This document shows positions 1 to 5,452 of a stretch of 5,853 bases of DNA, piece after piece. Within the stretch, counting starts at the first letter, position 1, and each line of letters opens with the position of its first letter. The notes beneath the pieces are model-generated. The model did not search any database and was not told the DNA's origin. It saw only the letters and a program-made list of their open reading frames with translations. Source of the stretch: Halanaerobiaceae bacterium (GTDB lineage Bacteria; Bacillota_F; Halanaerobiia; Halanaerobiales; CSSED10-376); NCBI GenBank assembly GCA_003557445.1, contig PWOK01000231.1:1-5853 (forward strand), read 5' to 3'. Position numbers and translations under genes: made by a program.

Positions 1-405
1 AATATAAATTCCCACAATCCAGAGAAAGAAATTAAAAGAATGGAAAGAAAAATTGAAAAAGGAGCAAGTTTTTTTCTTACCCAACCAGTATTTGAAAAAA
101 AAGCGGTTCAATTTTTAAAAAAAATATCAGATTATGAACATATTTATATTCTGGGAGGAATTATGCCTCTGGTAAGTTATAACAATGCTCGCTTTTTAAA
201 TAATGAAGTACCGGGTATTAAAATACCTGAAAAACAGGTCAATAAATTTACTAAAAATATGAGCAGAAAAAAGGCAGAAGAAACTGGAATAGATATAGCT
301 TTAGAACTTGCTCAACAGATAGAAAAACTGGTAGATGGCTACTATTTTATTGTACCTTTTGGCAGGGTACAAATCATTAATAAAATTATTAATATGTTAT
401 TTTAG
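1..405 (+). CDS. Methylenetetrahydrofolate reductase domain, C-terminal part (5' truncated by window edge)
   Basis: The frame is open from the first base, so the true start lies outside the window; about 134 residues are visible. The motifs are those of the methylenetetrahydrofolate reductase TIM barrel: a GASFFLTQPVFE segment (the 'TQPVF' strand near the folate/flavin site), then GGIMPLVSYNNARFL, then NEVPGIKIPE, and a C-terminal PFGR segment. The family reduces 5,10-methylene-THF to 5-methyl-THF with a flavin cofactor, supplying methyl groups for methionine synthesis in the cytoplasm. The 'GIMPLVS..NA.FL.NEVPGI' wording is typical of Firmicutes enzymes, in which this domain is often fused behind a homocysteine S-methyltransferase domain (YitJ-like). 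Whether that fusion exists here cannot be seen. The gene ends before a strong terminator, so it is the last gene of its transcript. Family assignment is confident; the single- or two-domain state is unknown. Confidence 0.9.
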   Translation, partial: NINSHNPEKEIKRMERKIEKGASFFLTQPVFEKKAVQFLKKISDYEHIYILGGIMPLVSYNNARFLNNEVPGIKIPEKQVNKFTKNMSRKKAEETGIDIALELAQQIEKLVDGYYFIVPFGRVQIINKIINMLF

Positions 406-444
406 TTTTTAAATAAAAAATAAAATTAAAGATTAGCAAAAAAG

Positions 445-468
445 ATCTCTCACAAATTTGTGAGAGAT
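445..468 (+). terminator. Rho-independent terminator after the MTHFR gene
   Basis: A perfect 24-base inverted repeat has arms ATCTCTCACAAA and TTTGTGAGAGAT. It is extended by a G-T and two A-T pairs outside (442-444 with 469-471) and followed by a T-rich stretch (468-480). It lies 40 bases after the MTHFR stop codon and just before the spoVA promoter, so it separates the two transcripts. Because the flanks are A-rich on the left and T-rich on the right, it could also work in the reverse direction, but no reverse-strand gene is seen. Confidence 0.85.
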
Positions 469-470
469 TT

Positions 471-500
471 TAATATTTTATATAAAAATTAAACATAATA
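471..500 (+). promoter_or_regulatory. Probable sigma-G/sigma-F type forespore promoter for spoVAC-D-E
   Basis: CATAATA at 494-500 fits the forespore -10 consensus (CATnnTA). TAATA at 471-475 lies 18 bases upstream and shares the ATA core of the sigma-G -35 box (GnATA), though not its leading G. In Bacillus the spoVA operon is transcribed by sigma-G, so position and function agree. The match is read by eye; the -35 is weak and could be chance in AT-rich DNA. Confidence 0.5.
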
Positions 501-538
501 TATAAGAAGGTTTCTTTAAAATAGAAAGGATGAAGCAA

Positions 539-982
539 ATGAAACATATAAACAAAACAAAGGGTGAATATAAAAAAATAGTAAAAGAGAATAAACCCCA
601 TGAAAATAAAGTGATTAATTTTTTTAAGGCCTATATTGTTGGGGGTTTAATCTGTCTTATTGGCCAGGGGCTCTGGAATTTATATATTTACCTTGATTAT
701 TCACAAAATGATGCAGGAACATTGAGTGTGATTACCCTGATTTTCATAGGGGGTCTGCTGACTGGCCTGGGAGTCTATGATGAGATCACCCAGTTTGCCG
801 GTGGTGGTTCTATTGTACCTATAACCGGTTTTGCTAATGCCATTGTTTCCCCGGCAATGGAATATAAGCAGGATGGATTAATACTTGGTCTGGGAGCGAA
901 TTTGTTTAAAGTGGCTGGCCCTGTATTAACCTATGGATTGGTTACTTCATTTATTGTGGGCAGTTTAAAAATATTATTATAG
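539..982 (+). CDS. spoVAC: Stage V sporulation protein AC (SpoVA channel subunit)
   Basis: A 147-residue membrane protein of the SpoVA family (usual length about 150). It has a charged N-terminus of about 25 residues, then hydrophobic segments at roughly 30-52, 61-80 and 113-144. The family signature GGGSIVPITGFANAI is at 88-102, followed by MEYKQDG and GLGANLFKVAGPVL. SpoVAC is an inner-spore-membrane protein needed for dipicolinic acid (Ca-DPA) uptake into the forespore and its release at germination; the Bacillus protein has been described as a mechanosensitive channel. I prefer the ATG at 539: AGAAAGGA at 523-530 sits 8 bases ahead of it, whereas the in-frame ATG at 530 overlaps that site and lacks its own spacing. 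It is the first gene of a three-gene operon, and its stop overlaps the ribosome site of spoVAD. Confidence 0.95.
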   Translation: MKHINKTKGEYKKIVKENKPHENKVINFFKAYIVGGLICLIGQGLWNLYIYLDYSQNDAGTLSVITLIFIGGLLTGLGVYDEITQFAGGGSIVPITGFANAIVSPAMEYKQDGLILGLGANLFKVAGPVLTYGLVTSFIVGSLKILL

Positions 983-994
983 GAGAGATAATAT

Positions 995-2014
995 ATGGCA
1001 AAAAAATTATCCGGACAGACCTTATTTTTTAATAATCCCCCACAGATAGCATCTTCAGGCAGTATTGTTGGTCCTGAGGAAGGGAAAGGGCCTCTTGCAG
1101 ATAAATTTGATCTTGTACTGGAAGACCCCAAAAATGGACAGAAAACCTGGGAAAAAGGGGAACGACAGATGGTTGCAGATATAATTGAACTGACCATGGG
1201 CAAAGCATCAATTAACTCCTCTGATATTGATATGATTCTTGGAGGAGATCTTCTTGATCAGCTGGTTACTTCCAATTATATAGCCCGTGATTTCAATATA
1301 CCTTATCTGGGCATATATGGTGCCTGTTCAACAGCGGTTGAAGGGCTTGCCCTTTCTGCATTATTAATGGATGGTGGTTATGCTGATTGTGTTATGAGTT
1401 ATTCTTCCAGTCATTATCAGACAGTGGAAAGACAGTTTCGGAAACCACTGGAATACGGTGTCCAGTATCCCCCTGAAAAACAGTGGACAGTAACAGGTGC
1501 AGGTGCTTATATCCTGGGCTGGAAAGGAGGTCATACCTGGATCACCCATTCCACATTTGGAAAAGTTATTGATCTGGGTACAAAAAACCCCAGTAGTATG
1601 GGGGCTGCTATGGCTCCAGCGGCAGCTGATACATTGCTTCAGCATTTTCAGGATTTAAATAGAGGACCCCAGGATTATGATTTAATCCTGACAGGAGATC
1701 TGGCCCGGGTGGGATCTAAGATATTTAATACTTTATTACAGGAAAAAAACATTAATCTCAAAGATAAACACCAGGATTGTGGTAGTTTAATATTTGGTGA
1801 TAATCAAAAATATGGTGCTGGAGGAAGTGGCTGTGCCGCTTCTGCAACTGTCCTGGCAGGATCAATAATACCTGAATTAAAAAAAGGTAATCTATCAAGA
1901 ACATTAATTATAGGTACCGGTGTTTTATTAAATCCTTTGATAATAAAACAAAATGAATCAATTCCAGCAATTGCTCATGCAGTTGTAATAGAAAAAATTC
2001 CGGAGGGAGCTTAA
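995..2014 (+). CDS. spoVAD: Stage V sporulation protein AD (dipicolinic-acid-binding, thiolase fold)
   Basis: At 339 residues it matches the usual SpoVAD length (about 338). It is soluble and has a thiolase/ketosynthase-like fold: the GACSTAVEGLALSA segment (109-122, with Cys111) corresponds to the thiolase active-site loop, followed by a glycine-rich GAGGSGCAASA loop (274-284) and a C-terminal ESIPAIAHAVVIE segment. The family binds dipicolinic acid directly on the inner spore membrane together with the SpoVA membrane subunits; it is not known as a condensing enzyme. The start is set by AGGAGA at 981-986, 8 bases upstream, which overlaps the spoVAC stop. The gene lies between two mutually homologous membrane subunits, and its stop is one base before the spoVAE start. 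Its DNA is visibly richer in G+C than the signalling genes near the right edge. Confidence 0.96.
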   Translation: MAKKLSGQTLFFNNPPQIASSGSIVGPEEGKGPLADKFDLVLEDPKNGQKTWEKGERQMVADIIELTMGKASINSSDIDMILGGDLLDQLVTSNYIARDFNIPYLGIYGACSTAVEGLALSALLMDGGYADCVMSYSSSHYQTVERQFRKPLEYGVQYPPEKQWTVTGAGAYILGWKGGHTWITHSTFGKVIDLGTKNPSSMGAAMAPAAADTLLQHFQDLNRGPQDYDLILTGDLARVGSKIFNTLLQEKNINLKDKHQDCGSLIFGDNQKYGAGGSGCAASATVLAGSIIPELKKGNLSRTLIIGTGVLLNPLIIKQNESIPAIAHAVVIEKIPEGA

Positions 2015-2015
2015 A

Positions 2016-2369
2016 ATGGGTAATTATATTACAGCATTTTTGATAGGTGGTTTAATTTGTGGCCTGGGACAAATAATTTTAGATAATACAAAATATAAAT
2101 CAGCTCATTTGCTGGTAGGTCTGGTAGTACTTGGTTCAATATTGACAGGTCTGGGATGGTATAGGCCTTTAATTGAACTGGCCGGAGCAGGGGTTACTGT
2201 ACCTGTATCCAGTTTTGGAAACATATTGACAAGAGGAGTATTAATGGAAGGAAGAAGAGATGGTTTTCTTGGCCTGTTACAGGGTGTTTTAGAAGTGGCA
2301 AGTGCAGGAGTAAGTGCTTCTGTAATTATTGCTTTTTTCATAGCCCTCTTATTTAACCCCAAACAGTGA
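2016..2369 (+). CDS. spoVAE: Stage V sporulation protein AE (SpoVAEb-type membrane subunit)
   Basis: A 117-residue, very hydrophobic protein and a short member of the same family as SpoVAC. Membrane segments lie at about 4-23, 31-50 and 84-113. The signature VTVPVSSFGNIL at 60-71 lines up with SIVPITGFANAI of SpoVAC, and both are followed by a charged turn (GRRDG here, KQDG there). It matches the SpoVAEb product of Bacillus and the single SpoVAE of clostridia. It is predicted to form, with SpoVAC and SpoVAD, the Ca-DPA transport complex of the inner spore membrane. GGAGGG at 2002-2007, inside the end of spoVAD, gives an 8-base spacing, and one base separates the genes, implying translational coupling. 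No spoVAA, AB or AF is present, as in clostridial operons. I see no clear terminator behind it. Confidence 0.94.
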   Translation: MGNYITAFLIGGLICGLGQIILDNTKYKSAHLLVGLVVLGSILTGLGWYRPLIELAGAGVTVPVSSFGNILTRGVLMEGRRDGFLGLLQGVLEVASAGVSASVIIAFFIALLFNPKQ

Positions 2370-2476
2370 AACAAAATAATACAAAATAAAAAGCAGGAAT
2401 ATTATTTTTGATATAGAAGTAGTTATAAAGGAAGATTTTCAGATAAAAACCTCAGCAAATACAAGGAGGAAAAAGT
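2370..2476 (+). other. Gap between spoVAE and the four-cysteine gene
   Basis: AT-rich and without a convincing hairpin. It contains a 9-base direct repeat, ACAAAATAA twice within 2371-2391. TATAAA (2424-2429) and TTGATA (2408-2413) are present but not at mutually compatible spacing, so I call no promoter. The ribosome site of the next gene lies at its end. Confidence 0.5.
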
Positions 2477-2653
2477 ATGAATACAGCTAAATATTATTCT
2501 CCCAGAAGGGCTGACAGAAAAGAGGTAACACTTGAAAGGTTCTGTAAAGATTGCAGTAAAAATAAAAATAAATGTGGTAAAAAGGTCAAACAGTGTATTA
2601 AAGAAGCCACTGTGTATAAAAATTTTGCCAGAATAAATACAAAGAGATTGTAA
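2477..2653 (+). CDS. Small basic four-cysteine protein, unknown function
   Basis: A 58-codon open frame that I do not recognise. It is supported by a near-perfect ribosome site (AAGGAGGA, 2463-2470) 7 bases before the ATG, and by its stop codon (2651-2653) directly abutting the next gene. The product is strongly basic, rich in Lys and Arg. Its four cysteines fall in one segment: CKDC at 23-26, then Cys33 and Cys40 (spacing C-x2-C-x6-C-x6-C). That layout could bind a zinc ion or an iron-sulfur cluster, or form disulfides; the sequence does not say which. There is no signal peptide or membrane segment, so it should be cytoplasmic. It sits 107 bases after spoVAE, with no clear terminator between and no good promoter directly ahead, so read-through from the spoVA transcript is possible. 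It is probably co-translated with the downstream hydrolase. Confidence 0.75.
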   Translation: MNTAKYYSPRRADRKEVTLERFCKDCSKNKNKCGKKVKQCIKEATVYKNFARINTKRL

Positions 2654-2665
2654 ATGGAGGATAAT

Positions 2666-3460
2666 ATGATTTTTAACACATCAGATGGAAAAGAACTATA
2701 TTATAAAACATATGGAGATAAAAATGATCCCTGTATAATTTTAATTCATGGTATAGGTGCTGATCATAGGATGTTTGTTCCTCAGATTGATTTTCTTACT
2801 GATGAAGGTTATTTTGTAATTACCCCTGATATGCGAGGACATGGTAACAGTTCCCGGGTTGATAATTTGGAGCTTACGGATTGGACCAGAGATATTGACC
2901 AGCTGATAACAGATCTGAAAATATCTAAATTTATCATTCTTGGTGTCAGTATGGGAGGGGTAATTAGTTTAAAATATATAACTGAATATCCACAAAAAAT
3001 AAAAAAATGCATAATTTGTGATAGTTTTGGTGAAATAGAAACATTTAATGAGAAGATACTTGGTTTTTCGCAATTAATTGGTTTTAAAACCTTCAAATAT
3101 CTACCAAAAGAGTTTAGCTCCTATCTTTTTTCATTAACATATCGAAATATCTCTGAAGAAGCAGCAGAATATTTCAAAGAGGTTTCGAAAAAGGCAGATT
3201 ATGATCAGTTAGTACTGGCCAGAAAGGCTATTGACAGGATAGATGTTCTTAATAATCTAAAAAGTATTAAAATACCGGCATTAGTTATGGTTGGAGATAA
3301 AATGGACTTTATGGTAGAAAAAAACAAAAAAATAGCAAATAGTTTTCAAAATGCTGAATTTAAAATTATAAAGGATGGACTTGATCCTTCAAATCTGGTC
3401 AAACCGGAGATATTTAATAGATTACTGGGTGATTTTTTAAAAAACAGAAAATCTTCTTGA
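2666..3460 (+). CDS. Alpha/beta-hydrolase-fold protein lacking the usual catalytic histidine
   Basis: 264 residues, about the normal length for a single-domain alpha/beta hydrolase. In order it has the oxyanion-hole strand IILIHGIG (24-31), the PDMRGHGNSS strand (54-63), the nucleophile elbow GVSMGG (93-98, Ser95), a helical cap region (about 120-190), and the acid strand ALVMVGDKMD (205-214, Asp214 or Asp211). The final motif, normally G-H followed by SNL..PE.F, reads GLDPSNLVKPEIF (238-250): the place of the histidine is held by Leu239 or Asp240. No histidine occurs after residue 59. The substrate cannot be predicted; the family includes esterases, C-C hydrolases and peroxidases. I chose the ATG at 2666 because GGAGG (2656-2660) precedes it by 5 bases; the in-frame ATG at 2654 overlaps that site and has no ribosome site of its own. 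The gene follows the four-cysteine gene without a gap, and its stop lies inside the next promoter. Confidence 0.88.
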   Translation: MIFNTSDGKELYYKTYGDKNDPCIILIHGIGADHRMFVPQIDFLTDEGYFVITPDMRGHGNSSRVDNLELTDWTRDIDQLITDLKISKFIILGVSMGGVISLKYITEYPQKIKKCIICDSFGEIETFNEKILGFSQLIGFKTFKYLPKEFSSYLFSLTYRNISEEAAEYFKEVSKKADYDQLVLARKAIDRIDVLNNLKSIKIPALVMVGDKMDFMVEKNKKIANSFQNAEFKIIKDGLDPSNLVKPEIFNRLLGDFLKNRKSS

Positions 3461-3475
3461 CAGAGAATTTTTTTT
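3448..3475 (+). terminator. Weak candidate terminator hairpin at the end of the hydrolase gene
   Basis: AAAATCTTCT (3448-3457) can pair with AGAGAATTTT (3462-3471) around a TGAC loop, with one C-A mismatch and one G-T pair, followed by four more T residues. The hydrolase stop codon lies in the loop. The stem is mostly A-T and would be weak, so termination here is uncertain. It overlaps the tRNA promoter. Confidence 0.3.
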
Positions 3476-3485
3476 CTATTATAAT
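3457..3485 (+). promoter_or_regulatory. Consensus sigma-A promoter for tRNA-Arg
   Basis: TTGACA (3457-3462), a 17-base spacer and TATAAT (3480-3485) match the housekeeping consensus at every position. Transcription would start near 3492, about 32 bases before the mature tRNA 5' end, a normal leader for RNase P removal. The -35 box overlaps the last codon and stop of the hydrolase gene. Such full matches are common at stable-RNA genes. Confidence 0.9.
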
Positions 3486-3523
3486 AACATAGGATTAAAA
3501 ATAAATAAACATCAAATCTTTGT

Positions 3524-3601
<78 letters not shown>

Positions 3602-3673
3602 TTTTATTTAATTAAAATTATGAGAAAATTCCAAAAAAACAGACCGGTTTTTAACGCAAATTGTTGTTTTTTC

Positions 3674-3702
3674 TTGTTAATTGACAAATAATGTGATATT
3701 AT
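3674..3702 (+). promoter_or_regulatory. Probable sigma-A extended -10 promoter for the EAL-domain gene
   Basis: TTGTTA (3674-3679, 4 of 6 consensus bases), a 17-base spacer and TATTAT (3697-3702, 5 of 6) are preceded by TGA, forming an extended -10 (TGnTATTAT). It lies about 55 bases ahead of the start codon at 3757. A perfect TTGACA at 3681-3686 is also present but has no -10 at a usable distance. Confidence 0.5.
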
Positions 3703-3756
3703 AAATTTGAAATATACTCAGAAAAAAACAGAAGTATATGAGGTGGAATAAATTTT

Positions 3757-5427
3757 ATGAGGGATTTAAAAATATATGTTAAATGGGCTGTTAAAAAATG
3801 GCAGAATCCCGGTCTTAAATTGCAATTATACAGCGTTTTATTTATTTTAACATTATTTGCTATTTTTAGTTTTTTAATTTATAATATTGGTGATCCTGAC
3901 CTTGTTTTCATTCACGGTTTTCATATACCTGTAATAATAGCGGCTATAATTTTTAGAACCAGAGGAGGAATAATTGCTGCATTTCTGGCAGGTTTTATTT
4001 TGGCACCCTTTATTCCGTTTGCTTCAATGGAAATTGGATTATGGGTATTACCTGATATATTTATCTGGGGTATAAGGGCAGCAATGTTTATGTTTGTTGG
4101 TGTAATAACAGGAGTTACTTTTGATTTTGTGCATTATCAACTGGAAGAGCTGGAACAATCTTCTTTTTATAATCCCGGTACAAAATTACCCAACAGATAT
4201 AAATTAATTGATGAAATTGAATGGTTGGTTGATTCAACAGAACTTAATTCATTTTCAATTATTATGATTGATATCGGTAATTATACAGATATAATTAATA
4301 ATATTGGTCATCAGCAAAAAAACAAATTTTTAAAGAAAATATACAGTGATTTAAAAATATTTTTTAATAATGACATACAAATATATAATGTATATGATAA
4401 TAAATTTGCTCTGTTTTTAAAAAATACTTCTACAGAAAAATTATATAATATTTTAGAGAAATTGTTAGAAAAACTGGAAGAACCTTTTGATTGTATTGAT
4501 ATACCGGTATATCTGGATTCATATATTGGGATTGCCAATTATCCGGAAAGTACGAGTGATGAAATCAAGGTAATAGAAAATGCCTATATTGCCATGAAAA
4601 AGGCAAGAAAAAACAGTATGGAATATTGTTTTTATGATGTTACTTCTGATAAAAATGAGAAAGAAAATTTATATATATTGGGAGAAGTTAAAAATGCAAT
4701 TCAAAAAAATGATTTTATTCTATATTATCAACCAAAATTGGACTTAAAACAAAGAAAAATAACAGGTGCTGAAGCTTTAATAAGATGGCAGCATCAAAAA
4801 AAAGGTCTTATGTTACCTGGCAAATTTATTCCCCAGGTAGAAAAAACTGCTTTAATAAATAAATTAAGTTACTGGGTAATTGAAAGAGCAGTTAAGGATT
4901 TAATTGAATTTAAAAATAACGATATTAATATAAATATTGCAGTTAATCTGGCTCCCAGAAATTTACTGGATGATAGTTTTATAACTGATGTCGTAAAGTT
5001 ATTAAAAAAATATAATCATAACTATGAAAATATTGAATTTGAACTTACTGAACGAGATATTATGAAGGAATTAACAAGGGAAAAAAATATATTAAATAAT
5101 TTAAGTGATCTGGGTTTTAAAATTTCAATGGATGATTTTGGTACAGGATATTCTTCACTGGCTTATTTAAAGAATTTAAAGATAAATAATATTAAAATAG
5201 ATCGTAGTTTTGTCAGGGATATTTTAACAGATAATAAAGATAGGGAAATAATAAAAACAGCTATTGATCTTGGTCATATTCTTGACAAGAATGTTATAGC
5301 TGAAGGTGTTGAATGTGAAGAGGCACTTAAGATGATCAATCAATTCAATTGTGATTATGCACAGGGATATTACATAAGTAAACCCTTAACTTTTTCTGAT
5401 TTTCAGGAGTTTTATATAAATTATTGA
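3757..5427 (+). CDS. Membrane-bound c-di-GMP phosphodiesterase (degenerate GGDEF plus intact EAL)
   Basis: 556 residues. The N-terminal module has about four hydrophobic segments (roughly 22-43, 48-66, 70-88, 96-120), then a short linker (125-135). A GGDEF-like domain follows (about 138-295): it keeps NPGTKLPNRYKL and Asp172, but the signature reads YDNKF (213-217) and there is no RxxD inhibitory site. It should not make c-di-GMP; it may bind GTP or act as a regulator. The EAL domain (about 305-552) keeps the expected metal and catalytic residues: Glu339 (EAL), Asn397, Glu429 (ELTE), Asp459/Asp460 (DDFGTGYSSL), Lys480, Glu516 (AEGVE) and Gln536 (QGYYISKP). It is therefore predicted to cleave c-di-GMP to pGpG at the inner membrane face, under control of a signal sensed in or near the membrane. 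The ribosome site is GAGGTGG (3740-3746). The next gene starts 25 bases on, probably in the same operon. Confidence 0.93.
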   Translation: MRDLKIYVKWAVKKWQNPGLKLQLYSVLFILTLFAIFSFLIYNIGDPDLVFIHGFHIPVIIAAIIFRTRGGIIAAFLAGFILAPFIPFASMEIGLWVLPDIFIWGIRAAMFMFVGVITGVTFDFVHYQLEELEQSSFYNPGTKLPNRYKLIDEIEWLVDSTELNSFSIIMIDIGNYTDIINNIGHQQKNKFLKKIYSDLKIFFNNDIQIYNVYDNKFALFLKNTSTEKLYNILEKLLEKLEEPFDCIDIPVYLDSYIGIANYPESTSDEIKVIENAYIAMKKARKNSMEYCFYDVTSDKNEKENLYILGEVKNAIQKNDFILYYQPKLDLKQRKITGAEALIRWQHQKKGLMLPGKFIPQVEKTALINKLSYWVIERAVKDLIEFKNNDININIAVNLAPRNLLDDSFITDVVKLLKKYNHNYENIEFELTERDIMKELTREKNILNNLSDLGFKISMDDFGTGYSSLAYLKNLKINNIKIDRSFVRDILTDNKDREIIKTAIDLGHILDKNVIAEGVECEEALKMINQFNCDYAQGYYISKPLTFSDFQEFYINY

Positions 5428-5452
5428 TAATCAGCCTGAAAGGAGAATATTA

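Noticed and set aside
530..538. Upstream ATG at 530 as the spoVAC start
   Set aside because: The ribosome site AGAAAGGA overlaps this codon, so it serves the ATG at 539 instead.
931..1203. Reverse-strand open frames over the spoVA genes (also 1029-1211, 1364-1645, 2105-2374)
   Set aside because: They are antisense to clearly conserved spoVA genes, have no convincing ribosome sites and encode low-complexity, non-family-like peptides.
2408..2436. Promoter for the four-cysteine gene starting with TTGATA
   Set aside because: The matching -10 position reads GAAGAT, only half of the consensus, and no sporulation sigma motif is seen either.
2494..2679. Reverse-strand frame of 61 codons opposite the four-cysteine gene
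   Set aside because: The peptide is Leu/Phe-rich, as expected from the complement of a Lys-rich gene. The + strand frame has the strong ribosome site and tight packing with the next gene.
2809..3096. Reverse-strand frame inside the hydrolase gene (similarly 4311-4538 inside the EAL gene)
   Set aside because: Each is a shadow of a well-supported + strand gene, with no start signal or recognisable motif.
3635..3672. Possible terminator after the tRNA (AAAAAC/GTTTTT pairing, then a T6 run at 3667-3672)
   Set aside because: The stem is short and A-T only around a six-base loop, and the longer T run is not directly behind it. Termination of the tRNA probably occurs in this region, but I cannot place it.
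3681..3686. Perfect TTGACA ahead of the EAL gene as a -35 box
   Set aside because: No -10 lies at 16-18 bases; TATACT at 3713 is 26 bases away. The extended -10 at 3697 with TTGTTA is the better pair.
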